A DNA stretch of 60,406 nucleotides from an uncultured Clostridia bacterium (GTDB lineage Bacteria > Bacillota > Clostridia > Lachnospirales > CAG-274): assembly GCA_947624015.1 (NCBI GenBank), contig CANQIA010000012.1, forward strand, positions 1-60,406, written 5' to 3'. Under the pieces are notes generated by a model, which worked only from the letters and a program-made list of their open reading frames with translations, was not told the DNA's origin and ran no database searches. How positions within the stretch are numbered: position 1 is the first letter of the stretch; the number at the start of each line of letters is the position of its first letter. Below are positions 35,241 through 42,855 of the stretch, piece after piece. Made by a program: the position numbers and the translations under genes.

Positions 35241-35906
35241 TTACAATACATATAAAATAATGGCAAAAAAATGAGCTATGCTCCCCAATATTATAAAAAT
35301 ATGGAATATTGAATGAGCATATTTTCTTTTAAGTCCGAATATGACCGCTCCGATAGTATAAAGTATACCCCCTGCCAAAAACCACAGCACGCCTGCAAGA
35401 CCTATTGCCTGAATAAGAAATTTAATAAAAAATATTATTATCCAGCCCATACCTATATAGCACACCATCGAAAAGGGCTGATACCTTTTGATATCGATGG
35501 ATGTAAGCGTAGTTGCCACGACTGCAAGTCCCCACTCTACCGCAAAGAGTACCCAGCTAAGCACAACGTTCCTTTCCCTTATCTGGCAGAACACAACAGG
35601 CATATATGAGCCTGCTATCATAAAATATATGGCGCAGTGGTCTATTATCTGCATTACCTTCTTGCCTGTGCCGGGATGCAGTCCGTGATATATACTGGAC
35701 ATGGTATAAAGTCCTATCATGGTAACGCCGTAAATTACGGAGGCTATCACGCCATAGCCGTTACGGTGCAGAGCAGCCACAACTATACAAAGCACGAGAG
35801 CTATAACGCTCAGCCCGCCGCCTACAATATGACTTACCATATTGAATATTTCCTCTCCCTTTGTATAGTATGGCAGTTGTCTGTCGGCAAGCTTAGTTCT
35901 TTTCAT
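35241..35906 (-). CDS. Hemolysin III family (PAQR-like) membrane protein
   Basis: A 221-residue seven-helix membrane protein of the hemolysin III/YqfA family, related to PAQR receptors and the CREST hydrolase superfamily. The conserved pieces are SSIYHGLHP, IDHCAIYFMIAGSYMP and a C-terminal HSIFHIFIILGSIAHF, whose histidines with Ser/Asp would bind a metal as in CREST amidases. The actual substrate is unknown, and the haemolysin name is historical. The ATG at 35906 follows a TTTGGAGTG site; an upstream in-frame ATG 13 codons earlier lies within the ftsZ terminator region and is rejected. It lies downstream of ftsZ but behind a terminator. Confidence 0.92.
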   Translation of the reverse strand: MKRTKLADRQLPYYTKGEEIFNMVSHIVGGGLSVIALVLCIVVAALHRNGYGVIASVIYGVTMIGLYTMSSIYHGLHPGTGKKVMQIIDHCAIYFMIAGSYMPVVFCQIRERNVVLSWVLFAVEWGLAVVATTLTSIDIKRYQPFSMVCYIGMGWIIIFFIKFLIQAIGLAGVLWFLAGGILYTIGAVIFGLKRKYAHSIFHIFIILGSIAHFFAIILYVL

Positions 35907-35929
35907 AACAATCACTCCAAAAATTGAAA

Positions 35930-35954
35930 CAGGGCTGAAAATCACTCAGCCCTG
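35930..35954 (-). terminator. Terminator after ftsZ
   Basis: CAGGGCTGA/TCAGCCCTG, a 9-bp stem with a 7-base loop, followed on the minus strand by TTTCAATTTTT. Located 10 bp beyond the ftsZ stop. Confidence 0.8.
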
Positions 35955-35964
35955 TAGCTTCTTA

Positions 35965-37083
35965 TTATCTCTTGCGTAAGAATGTAGGAATATTCAATTC
36001 CGTAGCAGGTACGTCATCCTCATCCTCTATAACGGGAGCGGAAAAACCGCTTGAAAATCTTGAAGCAAAGGATGAACCTGAACTCTGAGCAGGCTCTGCC
36101 ACCGTTGCCGCCTGGGGCTTAGGTGCAGGCATATCCTCTGACACAAGACCTGTTGCAATGACCGTAACGATGACTTCGCCCTGAAGATCGTCGTTAATAG
36201 CGGTACCGAATATGAATTCGGCATTGGGGTCAAGGCTGTCGGAAATAGAATCTGCGGCAGTGCTTGCCTCCAAAAGATTAAGGTCGGGACCGCTTGTAAA
36301 GTTAACAATAACGCTCTTTGCACCCTTTATTGAAGTCTCAAGCAGCGGAGAGGTAATAGCCTTCTGAGCAGCCTCCTCAATATTGTCGCTGCGTCCGATA
36401 CCAAAGTGAGCAAGTCCCTGATCGCGCATAACAGTACATACATCCGCAAAGTCAAGGTTGATCTCGCCGGGCTTGGTAATAAGGTCTGAAATACCCGTAA
36501 CGCCCTGCTGGAGAACACTGTCCGCCATAAGGAAGGCGTCCTTCATGGTAGTAGTCTTATCTGCCGTTTCTATAAGCTTCTGATTAGGTATAACAATAAG
36601 CGTATCCACATTTGAACGGAGGTTTTCGATTCCCTCCACAGCATATCTCATTCTCTTGGGACCTTCAAACTTAAAGGGCTTTGTAACAACGGCAACTGTA
36701 AGTATGCCCATTTCTCTTGCTATTTTTGCCACAAGAGGAGCAGCGCCTGTACCTGTGCCGCCGCCCATACCTGCCGTTATAAATACCATATCCACGCCCT
36801 CGAGAGCCTGTGATATCTCGGCAGAGCTTTCCTCGGCAGCCTTTGCGCCGATCTCGGGTCTTCCGCCTGCGCCCAGACCCTTTGTGAGCTTAGCGCCTAT
36901 TTTGATCTTTCTCTTGGCAAGTGAATTGTCAAGAGCGGTAGAATCTGTGTTGATCGCTATAAAATCAATATAATCGGGGTTTGATGTGAGCATTCTGTTT
37001 ACAGCATTGCATCCGCCGCCGCCTACGCCAAGCACAACGATCTTAGCAACATCAGAACTTTCATTGGTTACATTCAAAATCAT
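35965..37083 (-). CDS. ftsZ: Cell division protein FtsZ
   Basis: A 372-residue tubulin-like GTPase that polymerises into the division Z-ring in the cytosol. The GTP-binding tubulin signature GGGTGTG is at residues 107-113 and the N-terminal [13 protein letters not shown] loop is at about residues 19-31. The T7 synergy-loop region reads [11 protein letters not shown] short variable linker (Gln/Ala/Ser-rich, about residues 315-355) leads to the conserved C-terminal peptide ([13 protein letters not shown]), which normally binds FtsA, SepF or ZipA. Starts at an ATG with an AGGAGG site. It has its own promoter (37152-37180) and terminator and sits downstream of ftsQ, with no ftsA gene between them. 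Confidence 0.98.
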   Translation of the reverse strand: MILNVTNESSDVAKIVVLGVGGGGCNAVNRMLTSNPDYIDFIAINTDSTALDNSLAKRKIKIGAKLTKGLGAGGRPEIGAKAAEESSAEISQALEGVDMVFITAGMGGGTGTGAAPLVAKIAREMGILTVAVVTKPFKFEGPKRMRYAVEGIENLRSNVDTLIVIPNQKLIETADKTTTMKDAFLMADSVLQQGVTGISDLITKPGEINLDFADVCTVMRDQGLAHFGIGRSDNIEEAAQKAITSPLLETSIKGAKSVIVNFTSGPDLNLLEASTAADSISDSLDPNAEFIFGTAINDDLQGEVIVTVIATGLVSEDMPAPKPQAATVAEPAQSSGSSFASRFSSGFSAPVIEDEDDVPATELNIPTFLRKR

Positions 37084-37151
37084 CAGATTACCTCCTATGT
37101 ATTTATATTTCCGAAAATTTCAAAAAATCACATACTGACACTATTATAATA

Positions 37152-37180
37152 ATTGTACCCTGTTTCCTCTTATTTTTCAA
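37152..37180 (-). promoter_or_regulatory. ftsZ promoter
   Basis: TTGAAA (37175-37180), 17-base spacer, TACAAT (37152-37157) on the minus strand, followed by a leader of about 60 bases. Confidence 0.65.
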
Positions 37181-37240
37181 GTAAAAATTTCATATTTTAT
37201 TATAATTGTAATAAATATTTAAAAATATATGTATTTATAC

Positions 37241-37963
37241 TCAATTTATGTATTTAAAGGTAGGGTATGTGCCTGTGAGATTAAGCACTCCCGCATAGTC
37301 CGTATCAAGCTGTTTCAAGACCTCGTTGAGCATGGACAGCTTTCTGTTGGCATTGTCAAAGGAGCCGAACTCTATATCCACTTTCCCCGTATACAGATGT
37401 ATATCACTTTCATCGCTTATATTTACCCTTATGACATCTGCCAAAAGCTCATGCTTTTCAAAGAGCTTAGACATTTCCACCATTGTGTCAAATGTAGACG
37501 GATTGTCTACCTTAAGTATCTTGCCTACGGTAAAGTCGTTGAACTTAAGACCCTCCACAACGGGAAGCTGCCTTTTTATTTCCTTTTGTACATCCAGCAC
37601 AAGTCCGTCTCCGTCTATGTAAAGATAGCTGCCCATATAGGGAACATAGCCTCTCATCTTATATTCCTCCAGATCAACGGCGATGGTGGAGGGCAGTATC
37701 CTATTTATTTTAGCTTTCTTTACATAATGGCTGTCTCTGATGTTTTGCAAGGATCTTCTTTTGTTGAACAGGAATATGTTATCGCCTCTTTGGGATGTCA
37801 GCATTCCCTCGACCTGCTCCGCCGTAAGATTGTCAAGTCCGTTTATTTTTATATCCTTTATCCTGAATACCGGCAGCATAAAAAGAGTTATGCAAACTGC
37901 CAAAGCAAGGAAAAAAACAAGGGCTGCCGCTATAAGCTTAACGGAGCTGTCTTTATTTGCCAT
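37241..37963 (-). CDS. ftsQ: Cell division protein FtsQ/DivIB
   Basis: A 240-residue bitopic membrane protein. A short charged N terminus is followed by one transmembrane helix (about residues 8-31), a POTRA domain (about 35-103, starting FRIKDIKINGLDNLTAEQVEGML) and an FtsQ-type beta domain to the C terminus. FtsQ/DivIB stabilises the FtsL-FtsB (DivIC) complex and regulates septal peptidoglycan synthesis on the outer face of the membrane. The start has a GGGAGG site. Upstream lies TTGACA-17-TATTAT (38001-38029), so this is the first gene of its transcript; ftsZ follows 157 bp downstream with its own promoter. The usual mur genes are not adjacent. Confidence 0.9.
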   Translation of the reverse strand: MANKDSSVKLIAAALVFFLALAVCITLFMLPVFRIKDIKINGLDNLTAEQVEGMLTSQRGDNIFLFNKRRSLQNIRDSHYVKKAKINRILPSTIAVDLEEYKMRGYVPYMGSYLYIDGDGLVLDVQKEIKRQLPVVEGLKFNDFTVGKILKVDNPSTFDTMVEMSKLFEKHELLADVIRVNISDESDIHLYTGKVDIEFGSFDNANRKLSMLNEVLKQLDTDYAGVLNLTGTYPTFKYIN

Positions 37964-38000
37964 TATTCCGCCTCCCGTCTGTATTTTTCTGTCCTATTAT

Positions 38001-38029
38001 ATAATAAATGCACTTGTGCCAAATGTCAA
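38001..38029 (-). promoter_or_regulatory. ftsQ promoter
   Basis: TTGACA (38024-38029), 17-base spacer, TATTAT (38001-38006) on the minus strand. It is divergent from the thioesterase promoter at 38035-38063. Confidence 0.7.
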
Positions 38030-38034
38030 TATTA

Positions 38035-38063
38035 TTTACATTATTTCATTATTATGCTATACT
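38035..38063 (+). promoter_or_regulatory. Promoter of the thioesterase gene
   Basis: TTTACA (38035-38040), 17-base spacer, TATACT (38058-38063), 19 bp upstream of the start codon. Confidence 0.6.
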
Positions 38064-38082
38064 TTGGATAGGAGATGATATT

Positions 38083-38502
38083 ATGAAAAATTACGTAAGA
38101 AGGGTACAGTATTACGAAACAGATAAAATGGCAATAGTTTACCATGCCAACTATATAAAATGGTACGAGGAAGCCCGTGTTTATATTATGGAAAATATGG
38201 GATACAGCTATAAGGCTATGGAGGATATGGGTATAATGATGCCCGTGCTTGCCGTTACGGCTCAGTATAAAAAGGGAGCCGAATACGGAGATTTTATAGA
38301 TATAAAGGTGGACATTACAAAATTTAACGGCATCAAAATGTGCTTTGCCTACACAATGACCGATGCCGCTACGGGAGAGCTGAGAATGACCGGCACAAGC
38401 GAACACTGCTTTGTGGACAGTAATTTCAAGCCCTGCAATATTAAGAAAAAATTTCCCGAATTTTATAATGATATGCTGGAGTATATGGAAAAGCAGCAGT
38501 GA
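38083..38502 (+). CDS. YbgC/FadM-type acyl-CoA thioesterase
   Basis: A 139-residue single hot-dog-fold thioesterase that hydrolyses acyl-CoA or acyl-ACP thioesters. The active-site strand and helix read YYETDKMAIVYHANYIKWYEEAR, in which the aspartate of ETD and the following Tyr/His-containing segment match the YbgC-type 4HBT catalytic motif. The ATG at 38083 follows a GGAG site; an in-frame start 25 codons earlier lies upstream of the promoter and is rejected. It is a single-gene transcript, divergent from ftsQ and convergent with the cis-prenyltransferase gene, whose end is 14 bp away. Confidence 0.9.
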   Translation: MKNYVRRVQYYETDKMAIVYHANYIKWYEEARVYIMENMGYSYKAMEDMGIMMPVLAVTAQYKKGAEYGDFIDIKVDITKFNGIKMCFAYTMTDAATGELRMTGTSEHCFVDSNFKPCNIKKKFPEFYNDMLEYMEKQQ

Positions 38503-38516
38503 GTCCGGTCGGCATT

Positions 38517-39137
38517 TCAGCCTCCCAGAGTCACATCCTGCTGACGATACCAGTCAAGAGCCATATCTATATGCTCGTTCCTGTACTCAGGCCACATTGC
38601 GTCTACCACATAAAAGTCCGCATAGACGCTCTGCACAGGCAAAAAGCCCGAAAGTCTTCTCATACCGCCCCAGCGTATTATAAGATCTATGCGTGAAATG
38701 TCCGCCGTGTTGTAATAGGAGATATCCTTGTTTTGCGTTTTAAGATCCCATTCCCAACTGTAATTGATAAGGAAGTTTACCTTCATACCGCCTTTATTGA
38801 AGCTCTTTCTTTCGGTCAGCTCCATAAGCTCGCAGGGGAACATATCCGATGCCGTATTGCCTACAACAAGTATCTCGGCGTCCTCTCCCTTTATTATATC
38901 CACCATTTCAACACACGCCTTTGTAAAGGCAAGGCGCTGAGCCTTAGGTCTTTTGGTATTGTCTGCCGTAAATCCGTATATGCTCAATTCTTCAACGCCC
39001 AGATCTCGGCAGTGCTTAAAAGCGGAAAGCCCGGGCAGAAGCCCTTTTTCATAGCCCTTATCCTTTGTCAATGAATTGGATACAGCCCATCTTCTGTTGC
39101 CGTCGGGTATAATGCCTATATGCCTTGGTATTCTCAT
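38517..39137 (-). CDS. Divergent cis-prenyltransferase (UppS family)
   Basis: A 206-residue protein of the undecaprenyl diphosphate synthase family, which condenses isoprenyl diphosphates in cis to make lipid carriers for wall and surface glycans. The phosphate-binding signature is recognisable (HIGIIPDGNRRWA), and YGFTADNTKRPKAQ and DLIIRWGGMRRLSGFLPVQ align to the usual YAFSTENWKRP and DLLIRTSGE-RLSNFLLWQ segments. Several near-invariant positions differ: the TSGE acid is missing, the NYGGR segment reads NYSWEW, and YAEFYF reads YADFYV. It is also about 40 residues shorter than normal. The start at 39137 has a GAGGTG site. It lies downstream of a lipoprotein and a Nudix gene in one operon. 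It may be a secondary or altered-specificity enzyme. Confidence 0.82.
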   Translation of the reverse strand: MRIPRHIGIIPDGNRRWAVSNSLTKDKGYEKGLLPGLSAFKHCRDLGVEELSIYGFTADNTKRPKAQRLAFTKACVEMVDIIKGEDAEILVVGNTASDMFPCELMELTERKSFNKGGMKVNFLINYSWEWDLKTQNKDISYYNTADISRIDLIIRWGGMRRLSGFLPVQSVYADFYVVDAMWPEYRNEHIDMALDWYRQQDVTLGG

Positions 39138-39178
39138 AAAATCACCTCTATAGAGATTTATACCCAATTAATATATTT

Positions 39179-39643
39179 TTAAACAGGTTCTCCGTTAAGA
39201 ACAGCTTCTTTGAGAGCATCTCCTTCGTATCTGAGCTTAAGCGAAAAGAAGGGAACATCCTTTGCGATAAGTCTTAGAAATATTTTATCCCCTTCCCACA
39301 GCTCAAGAGTCTCAAGCTTATCCTTGTCCACCCATTCCAGTATACCCTCGTCGCACTCTGTTATACTGCCTGTATATTTATCGGCAGTGTAAAGGCACAT
39401 ATACTCCGTCTCATAATTATCCGCTATAAATGTGACTATCCCTCTGAATTTATATCCTGTAAGCGTAAGCCCGCACTCTTCACGGACCTCTCTCAAAAGA
39501 CATTCCTCGGGGCTTTCTTCTTCCTCGAAATGCCCTCCTACGCCTATCCACTTTTCTTTATTTATATCGTTTTCCTTTTTTACTCTGTGGAGCATAAGGT
39601 ATTTGTTGTCCCGCTCTATATAGCAGAGAGTTGTCATTCTCAT
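39179..39643 (-). CDS. Nudix hydrolase (8-oxo-dGTP diphosphatase-like)
   Basis: A 154-residue Nudix hydrolase. The Nudix box runs from GGHFEEEESPEE to LLREVREECGL (about residues 36-59), matching GX5EX7REUXEEXGU, so it should bind magnesium or manganese and cleave a nucleoside diphosphate linked to another group. Overall layout (MTTLCYIERDNKYLMLHR at the start, WVDKDKL and LWEGDKIFL later) resembles MutT-type 8-oxo-dGTP diphosphatases. The start codon is 1 bp after the stop of the upstream lipoprotein gene, with an AAGG site inside that gene, so expression is coupled. Confidence 0.92.
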   Translation of the reverse strand: MRMTTLCYIERDNKYLMLHRVKKENDINKEKWIGVGGHFEEEESPEECLLREVREECGLTLTGYKFRGIVTFIADNYETEYMCLYTADKYTGSITECDEGILEWVDKDKLETLELWEGDKIFLRLIAKDVPFFSLKLRYEGDALKEAVLNGEPV

Positions 39644-39644
39644 A

Positions 39645-40058
39645 TCAATCGACCTTTTCTATGGTTATGTTGTTGCCTTTAATAAGTATCTCTATGCCTG
39701 CGTTGGCTTTGTTGTAGAAGGTATCGAAAAGCTCTTTTGAAAGGTTCTTGTCCCCTGCGTCAACCGTTACCCTTATTACATTGTTGTAATGCCCGTTCTC
39801 CGCAGGCTTTTCCTTTTGAGGCTCTCTTACTACTGAAATATGATTTACCTCCGAGGGATCCATGCCTATTTTCTGCTTTATCGCCACTGAATTCAAAAGC
39901 TTTACCAGCATATCGCCAAAGTCTCTGTCAAGATCGTATTCTATGCTTACGGACTGTGAATAGGAGGTGTCCGAAACAGCCTTGTCCTCCGCCGCCTTTT
40001 TGCCGCAGGCGGTAAAGACGATACACAGCATAAGCGCAGCCAAAATCAATTTTTTCAT
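39645..40058 (-). CDS. Small lipoprotein of unknown function
   Basis: A 137-residue predicted lipoprotein: signal peptide with lipobox FTACGK, then a mature domain of about 115 residues (QSVSIEYDLDRDFGDMLVKL, later EILIKGNNITIEKVD) that I do not recognise. The start at 40058 is set by an AAGGAG site 8 bases upstream; the in-frame ATG two codons earlier would be too close to it. It is the first gene of an operon with the Nudix hydrolase (1-bp gap) and the cis-prenyltransferase (41-bp gap). It should sit on the outer face of the membrane. Confidence 0.78.
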   Translation of the reverse strand: MKKLILAALMLCIVFTACGKKAAEDKAVSDTSYSQSVSIEYDLDRDFGDMLVKLLNSVAIKQKIGMDPSEVNHISVVREPQKEKPAENGHYNNVIRVTVDAGDKNLSKELFDTFYNKANAGIEILIKGNNITIEKVD

Positions 40059-40075
40059 AATCATCTCTCCTTATG

Positions 40076-40104
40076 TTGAAATTTAAAGCCTCCTGTGGTA
40101 TTAT
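40076..40104 (+). promoter_or_regulatory. Promoter of the DUF4190 gene
   Basis: TTGAAA (40076-40081), 17-base spacer, TATTAT (40099-40104), 21 bp upstream of the start codon. Confidence 0.6.
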
Positions 40105-40125
40105 AAAGGCAGGAGGTGTTATATT

Positions 40126-40554
40126 ATGGAAAACAATATCAACAATGATGTTATACCCGAAAGCAATGTTAATACCGATGCGGACAGCGTAGTGGACAGC
40201 ATTCCCGAAAATGCCGAAAAAATAGAGAGCGACGGCACGACTTCCGCCTCACAGAATATACAAACGACTCAGGAAGCGGCTCCCGGCTCAGCCATGGCAA
40301 TAATTTCTCTGGTACTGGGCATATTCTCTCTTGTATGCTGCTGTACGGTAGTCCCTGCCGTATCCGCCGCATCTATCGGTCTTATACTCGGCATAATATC
40401 TATCAAAAAGAACTACGGAGGAAGATCCTTGGCAACGGCAGGCATAATACTCTGCTCAATAGGACTTGCCATAGGAGCTATAATGGGGATATTCGGTCTC
40501 ATAGGCTCAGCCCTTACCGGTCTTTACAATATACGGTATAATGTACGGTTCTAA
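40126..40554 (+). CDS. DUF4190 domain membrane protein
   Basis: A 142-residue protein with an acidic, disordered N terminus (about residues 1-55, Asn/Asp/Glu/Ser-rich) and a C-terminal DUF4190 domain of two to three hydrophobic helices: AMAIISLVLGIFSLVCCC, a second segment SAASIGLILGIISIKK, and LATAGIILCSIGLAIGAIMG. Domain function is unknown; it is common in Firmicutes as a small membrane module. The start has an AGGAGG site. Its stop codon overlaps the stop codon of the convergent DUF2752 gene by three bases. Confidence 0.85.
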   Translation: MENNINNDVIPESNVNTDADSVVDSIPENAEKIESDGTTSASQNIQTTQEAAPGSAMAIISLVLGIFSLVCCCTVVPAVSAASIGLILGIISIKKNYGGRSLATAGIILCSIGLAIGAIMGIFGLIGSALTGLYNIRYNVRF

Positions 40555-40910
40555 AAAAGGATCACGAAATTCCTCATAAAATAATACAAAAACAATACTA
40601 TTCCGAATACTGCCCAGAAATAACCGTTTCGGGGCAGTATTTTTTTGTTGGATACATATTCCAAATAGACTGCCACGCATATGATACCCAAGGTGCAAAG
40701 ACCCATGTTGTATTTTATAGCAGTCAAAAATCTACCCCTAAGCAGCGCAAGCACAGCTCTTGTGGCTCCGCAGCCGGGACAGTAAAACCCCGTTGTTTTC
40801 AAAATGATACATCCCGGCAGCCCATGAGCTATGTCATCTGCCGTAAAATGCAATAAAACAACTGCCGCAAGCGCCAGCAAAGGCACACCGAATATTACAG
40901 CCCTTCTCAT
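40551..40910 (-). CDS. DUF2752 membrane protein
   Basis: A 119-residue protein with three hydrophobic helices and the diagnostic DUF2752 motif FYCPGCGATRAVLALLRG between the first and second helix. The two cysteines of CPGC could bind metal or form a disulfide; the role is unknown. Start ATG overlaps the stop of the uracil-DNA glycosylase gene as ATGA, so it is the last gene of the BofA-rhomboid-glycosylase-DUF2752 operon and translationally coupled. Confidence 0.9.
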   Translation of the reverse strand: MRRAVIFGVPLLALAAVVLLHFTADDIAHGLPGCIILKTTGFYCPGCGATRAVLALLRGRFLTAIKYNMGLCTLGIICVAVYLEYVSNKKILPRNGYFWAVFGIVLFLYYFMRNFVILF

Positions 40911-41464
40911 AGTATTTCCCTTAGCCTGTGCAGATCCTCTATATATACGGGTCCCTTGCTCCTGTCATATATGACGGAGGCGGGATGATAAAGGGGAAAT
41001 ATTTTCATACCGTCCTTTTTAATAAGACGACCATGGCATTCTCCTATTTTTACGGATCTGTCCATAAGCACATAGTTAAGGGCAAAATTTCCCAGAGTAA
41101 CTATAAGCTTTGGCTTTACTATTTTTATTTCCTCATGAAGCAAAGGCACAAAAAAATCCAATTCGTCACGGTTAGGCGCCCTGTTTATGGGCTTTCCCGT
41201 TTTTTTGCTCAGCTTAAAGGGTCTGATCTTGCATACGTTTGAAATATATATATCTTCTCTGTCAAGCTCAACTATTTTCAAAAACTCGTCCAGATTTTTG
41301 CCTGCCTTCCCTACAAAGGGACGCCCCTGCTTTTCCTCCTCGCTGCCCGGCGCCTCGCCTATCAGCATGATCTGAGCATTTATACTGCCGTCGCCGAATA
41401 CGACTTTGCGCTCGCCGAATATTTTTCTGCTTTCTTCTTCCATTCTTTTATTAAAATCATTCAT
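40907..41464 (-). CDS. Family 4-type uracil-DNA glycosylase lacking the Fe-S cysteines
   Basis: A 185-residue member of the uracil-DNA glycosylase superfamily (family 4/5-like) that excises uracil from DNA. Motif 1 is GEAPGSEEEKQGRPFVGKAG and the C-terminal active-site motif is HPAS in FPLYHPASVIYD. Canonical family 4 enzymes bind a 4Fe-4S cluster through an N-terminal CxxC plus two later cysteines; here the N terminus (MNDFNKRMEEESRKIF) has none, and the middle segment reads NVCKIRP with only one cysteine. So the cluster is probably absent. The ATG at 41464 follows an AGGTGA site and overlaps the rhomboid gene by 8 bp; a GTG three codons upstream is the alternative start. Confidence 0.88.
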   Translation of the reverse strand: MNDFNKRMEEESRKIFGERKVVFGDGSINAQIMLIGEAPGSEEEKQGRPFVGKAGKNLDEFLKIVELDREDIYISNVCKIRPFKLSKKTGKPINRAPNRDELDFFVPLLHEEIKIVKPKLIVTLGNFALNYVLMDRSVKIGECHGRLIKKDGMKIFPLYHPASVIYDRSKGPVYIEDLHRLREIL

Positions 41465-42524
41465 TTTTATCACCTGTCAATAATAGTCTGCTTATTACAA
41501 GTCCGCCTATAAAGCCGCCTATATGACCTATATTGTCTATATTGGTCATAAGCATACCGCTTCCTATACCTATTATGGCAAAGAGTACTATGATATAATT
41601 GTCAAAGCCGTCCATAGACCTGCCCGTTACCTTGGTATACATAAATACCGCCGCCATAAGTCCGAATATTGCGCCTGATGCGCCTGCGGATACGCTGTGA
41701 GAGAGCAAGCCGCTCAATATACCGCAGGATATACCCGATATCAGATATATACAAAGCATTTTTATGCTTCCGTAATACCTTTCCACCCTGCTTCCAAGTA
41801 TATAGAGTGAAAGGCTATTTGCCATGTAGTGCATAAGTCCTATGTGCAAAAACATATGGGTAAATATTCTGTATATCTGAAGATCTCCGAATATAAGACG
41901 GTGTTCAAGAGCGCCAAATCTCAAAAGCACATCTGTATTATTGGAGCCGCCCGACAGCTCCATTGCCATAAGTATCACACCGTTTATAATAATAAGGGCA
42001 AGAGTAACGGGAAATTTTCTGCTTTTGATATAGCTTTCCCTTATTTCACTCTGCTTTTTACTGAGTACGCCTATATCCGACCCGGGAGAATAGCCATTGC
42101 CGAAGGAAGCCCTTACAAGCTTATGTATGTTCAAAAGCTCATCGGGTTGACTTCCCTTTACCGTAAGCTCATTGGCGTTGGTGTCCGCTATCCACTTTAT
42201 GCTTATAAACCGAGCCTGATAGTCCTCTATATCGTTTTCGCAAAAACAGACAAGCTCATGGGATGGCTGAGCGCTTACAAATATCCCAAGCAGTATGACC
42301 TTTTCAAGACGTGAAAAAAAGCTTGTCACATCCTTGTAAAAGCCCTTGTAATCGTATTTCTTGTCGGCATTTATAATGACAACGCCATAGGTAATGCTGC
42401 CTATCTGCCTTGCAAAGCCCAGATACTCGGTATCATCGCCTATATTTCTGCTGTCATAGAAATTGGCAATGGGTCTGAACTCATTGGCAAGCAGCTTTTC
42501 TGTCAGGTTTTTTATAAACGCCAT
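41457..42524 (-). CDS. Rhomboid family intramembrane serine protease
   Basis: A 355-residue membrane protease. About 165 cytosolic N-terminal residues precede a six-helix rhomboid core. The catalytic serine is in GASGAIFG and the catalytic histidine in NIGHIGGFIGG; the HMFLHIGLMHYMANSLSLYILG segment is the conserved L1-to-TM2 region. It cleaves single-pass membrane proteins within or near the bilayer; the substrate is unknown. It starts 18 bp after the bofA stop and overlaps the glycosylase gene by 8 bp, so it is inside a four-gene operon. Confidence 0.93.
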   Translation of the reverse strand: MAFIKNLTEKLLANEFRPIANFYDSRNIGDDTEYLGFARQIGSITYGVVIINADKKYDYKGFYKDVTSFFSRLEKVILLGIFVSAQPSHELVCFCENDIEDYQARFISIKWIADTNANELTVKGSQPDELLNIHKLVRASFGNGYSPGSDIGVLSKKQSEIRESYIKSRKFPVTLALIIINGVILMAMELSGGSNNTDVLLRFGALEHRLIFGDLQIYRIFTHMFLHIGLMHYMANSLSLYILGSRVERYYGSIKMLCIYLISGISCGILSGLLSHSVSAGASGAIFGLMAAVFMYTKVTGRSMDGFDNYIIVLFAIIGIGSGMLMTNIDNIGHIGGFIGGLVISRLLLTGDKNE

Positions 42525-42542
42525 ATTGCTTCCTCCAAACGG

Positions 42543-42815
42543 TCAATGGGGCAAAAACAAAAATCCATACATAAGAGCAGTACCCGGTATGCCCAGCACT
42601 GCCGAAATAAGAACGGTAACGCAGTTTATGCCCAGGAACACTCCTGTTTTATAAAGCAGACAATTGAGTATGAATATGGAGGAGGCTCCCATTACCCCTT
42701 TCATACAAAGCCTTCCGATATATCTCAGTCTGCCTGCAAGAAATATGCAAAGTATAAAAAGTACTCCGCAAAACACTCCCCAGCTAAATAATTGAACAGA
42801 TATGATATCATTCAT
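42543..42815 (-). CDS. bofA: Pro-sigma-K processing inhibitor BofA family protein
   Basis: A 90-residue protein with hydrophobic helices and the BofA signature near its C terminus: LGINCVTVLISAVLGIPGTALMYG, where the NxxT and LGxPG elements are typical. In Bacillus BofA holds the SpoIVFB protease inactive in the mother cell until the forespore signals. Its presence suggests a spore-forming lineage, although BofA-like proteins also occur where sporulation is not proven. The start at 42815 follows a GAGGTG site. It starts 40 bp after the last gene of the polysaccharide operon and heads the rhomboid-glycosylase-DUF2752 group. Confidence 0.85.
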   Translation of the reverse strand: MNDIISVQLFSWGVFCGVLFILCIFLAGRLRYIGRLCMKGVMGASSIFILNCLLYKTGVFLGINCVTVLISAVLGIPGTALMYGFLFLPH

Positions 42816-42855
42816 AAAAATCACCTCATTATAATATATAATGAGAGATTTTTCT

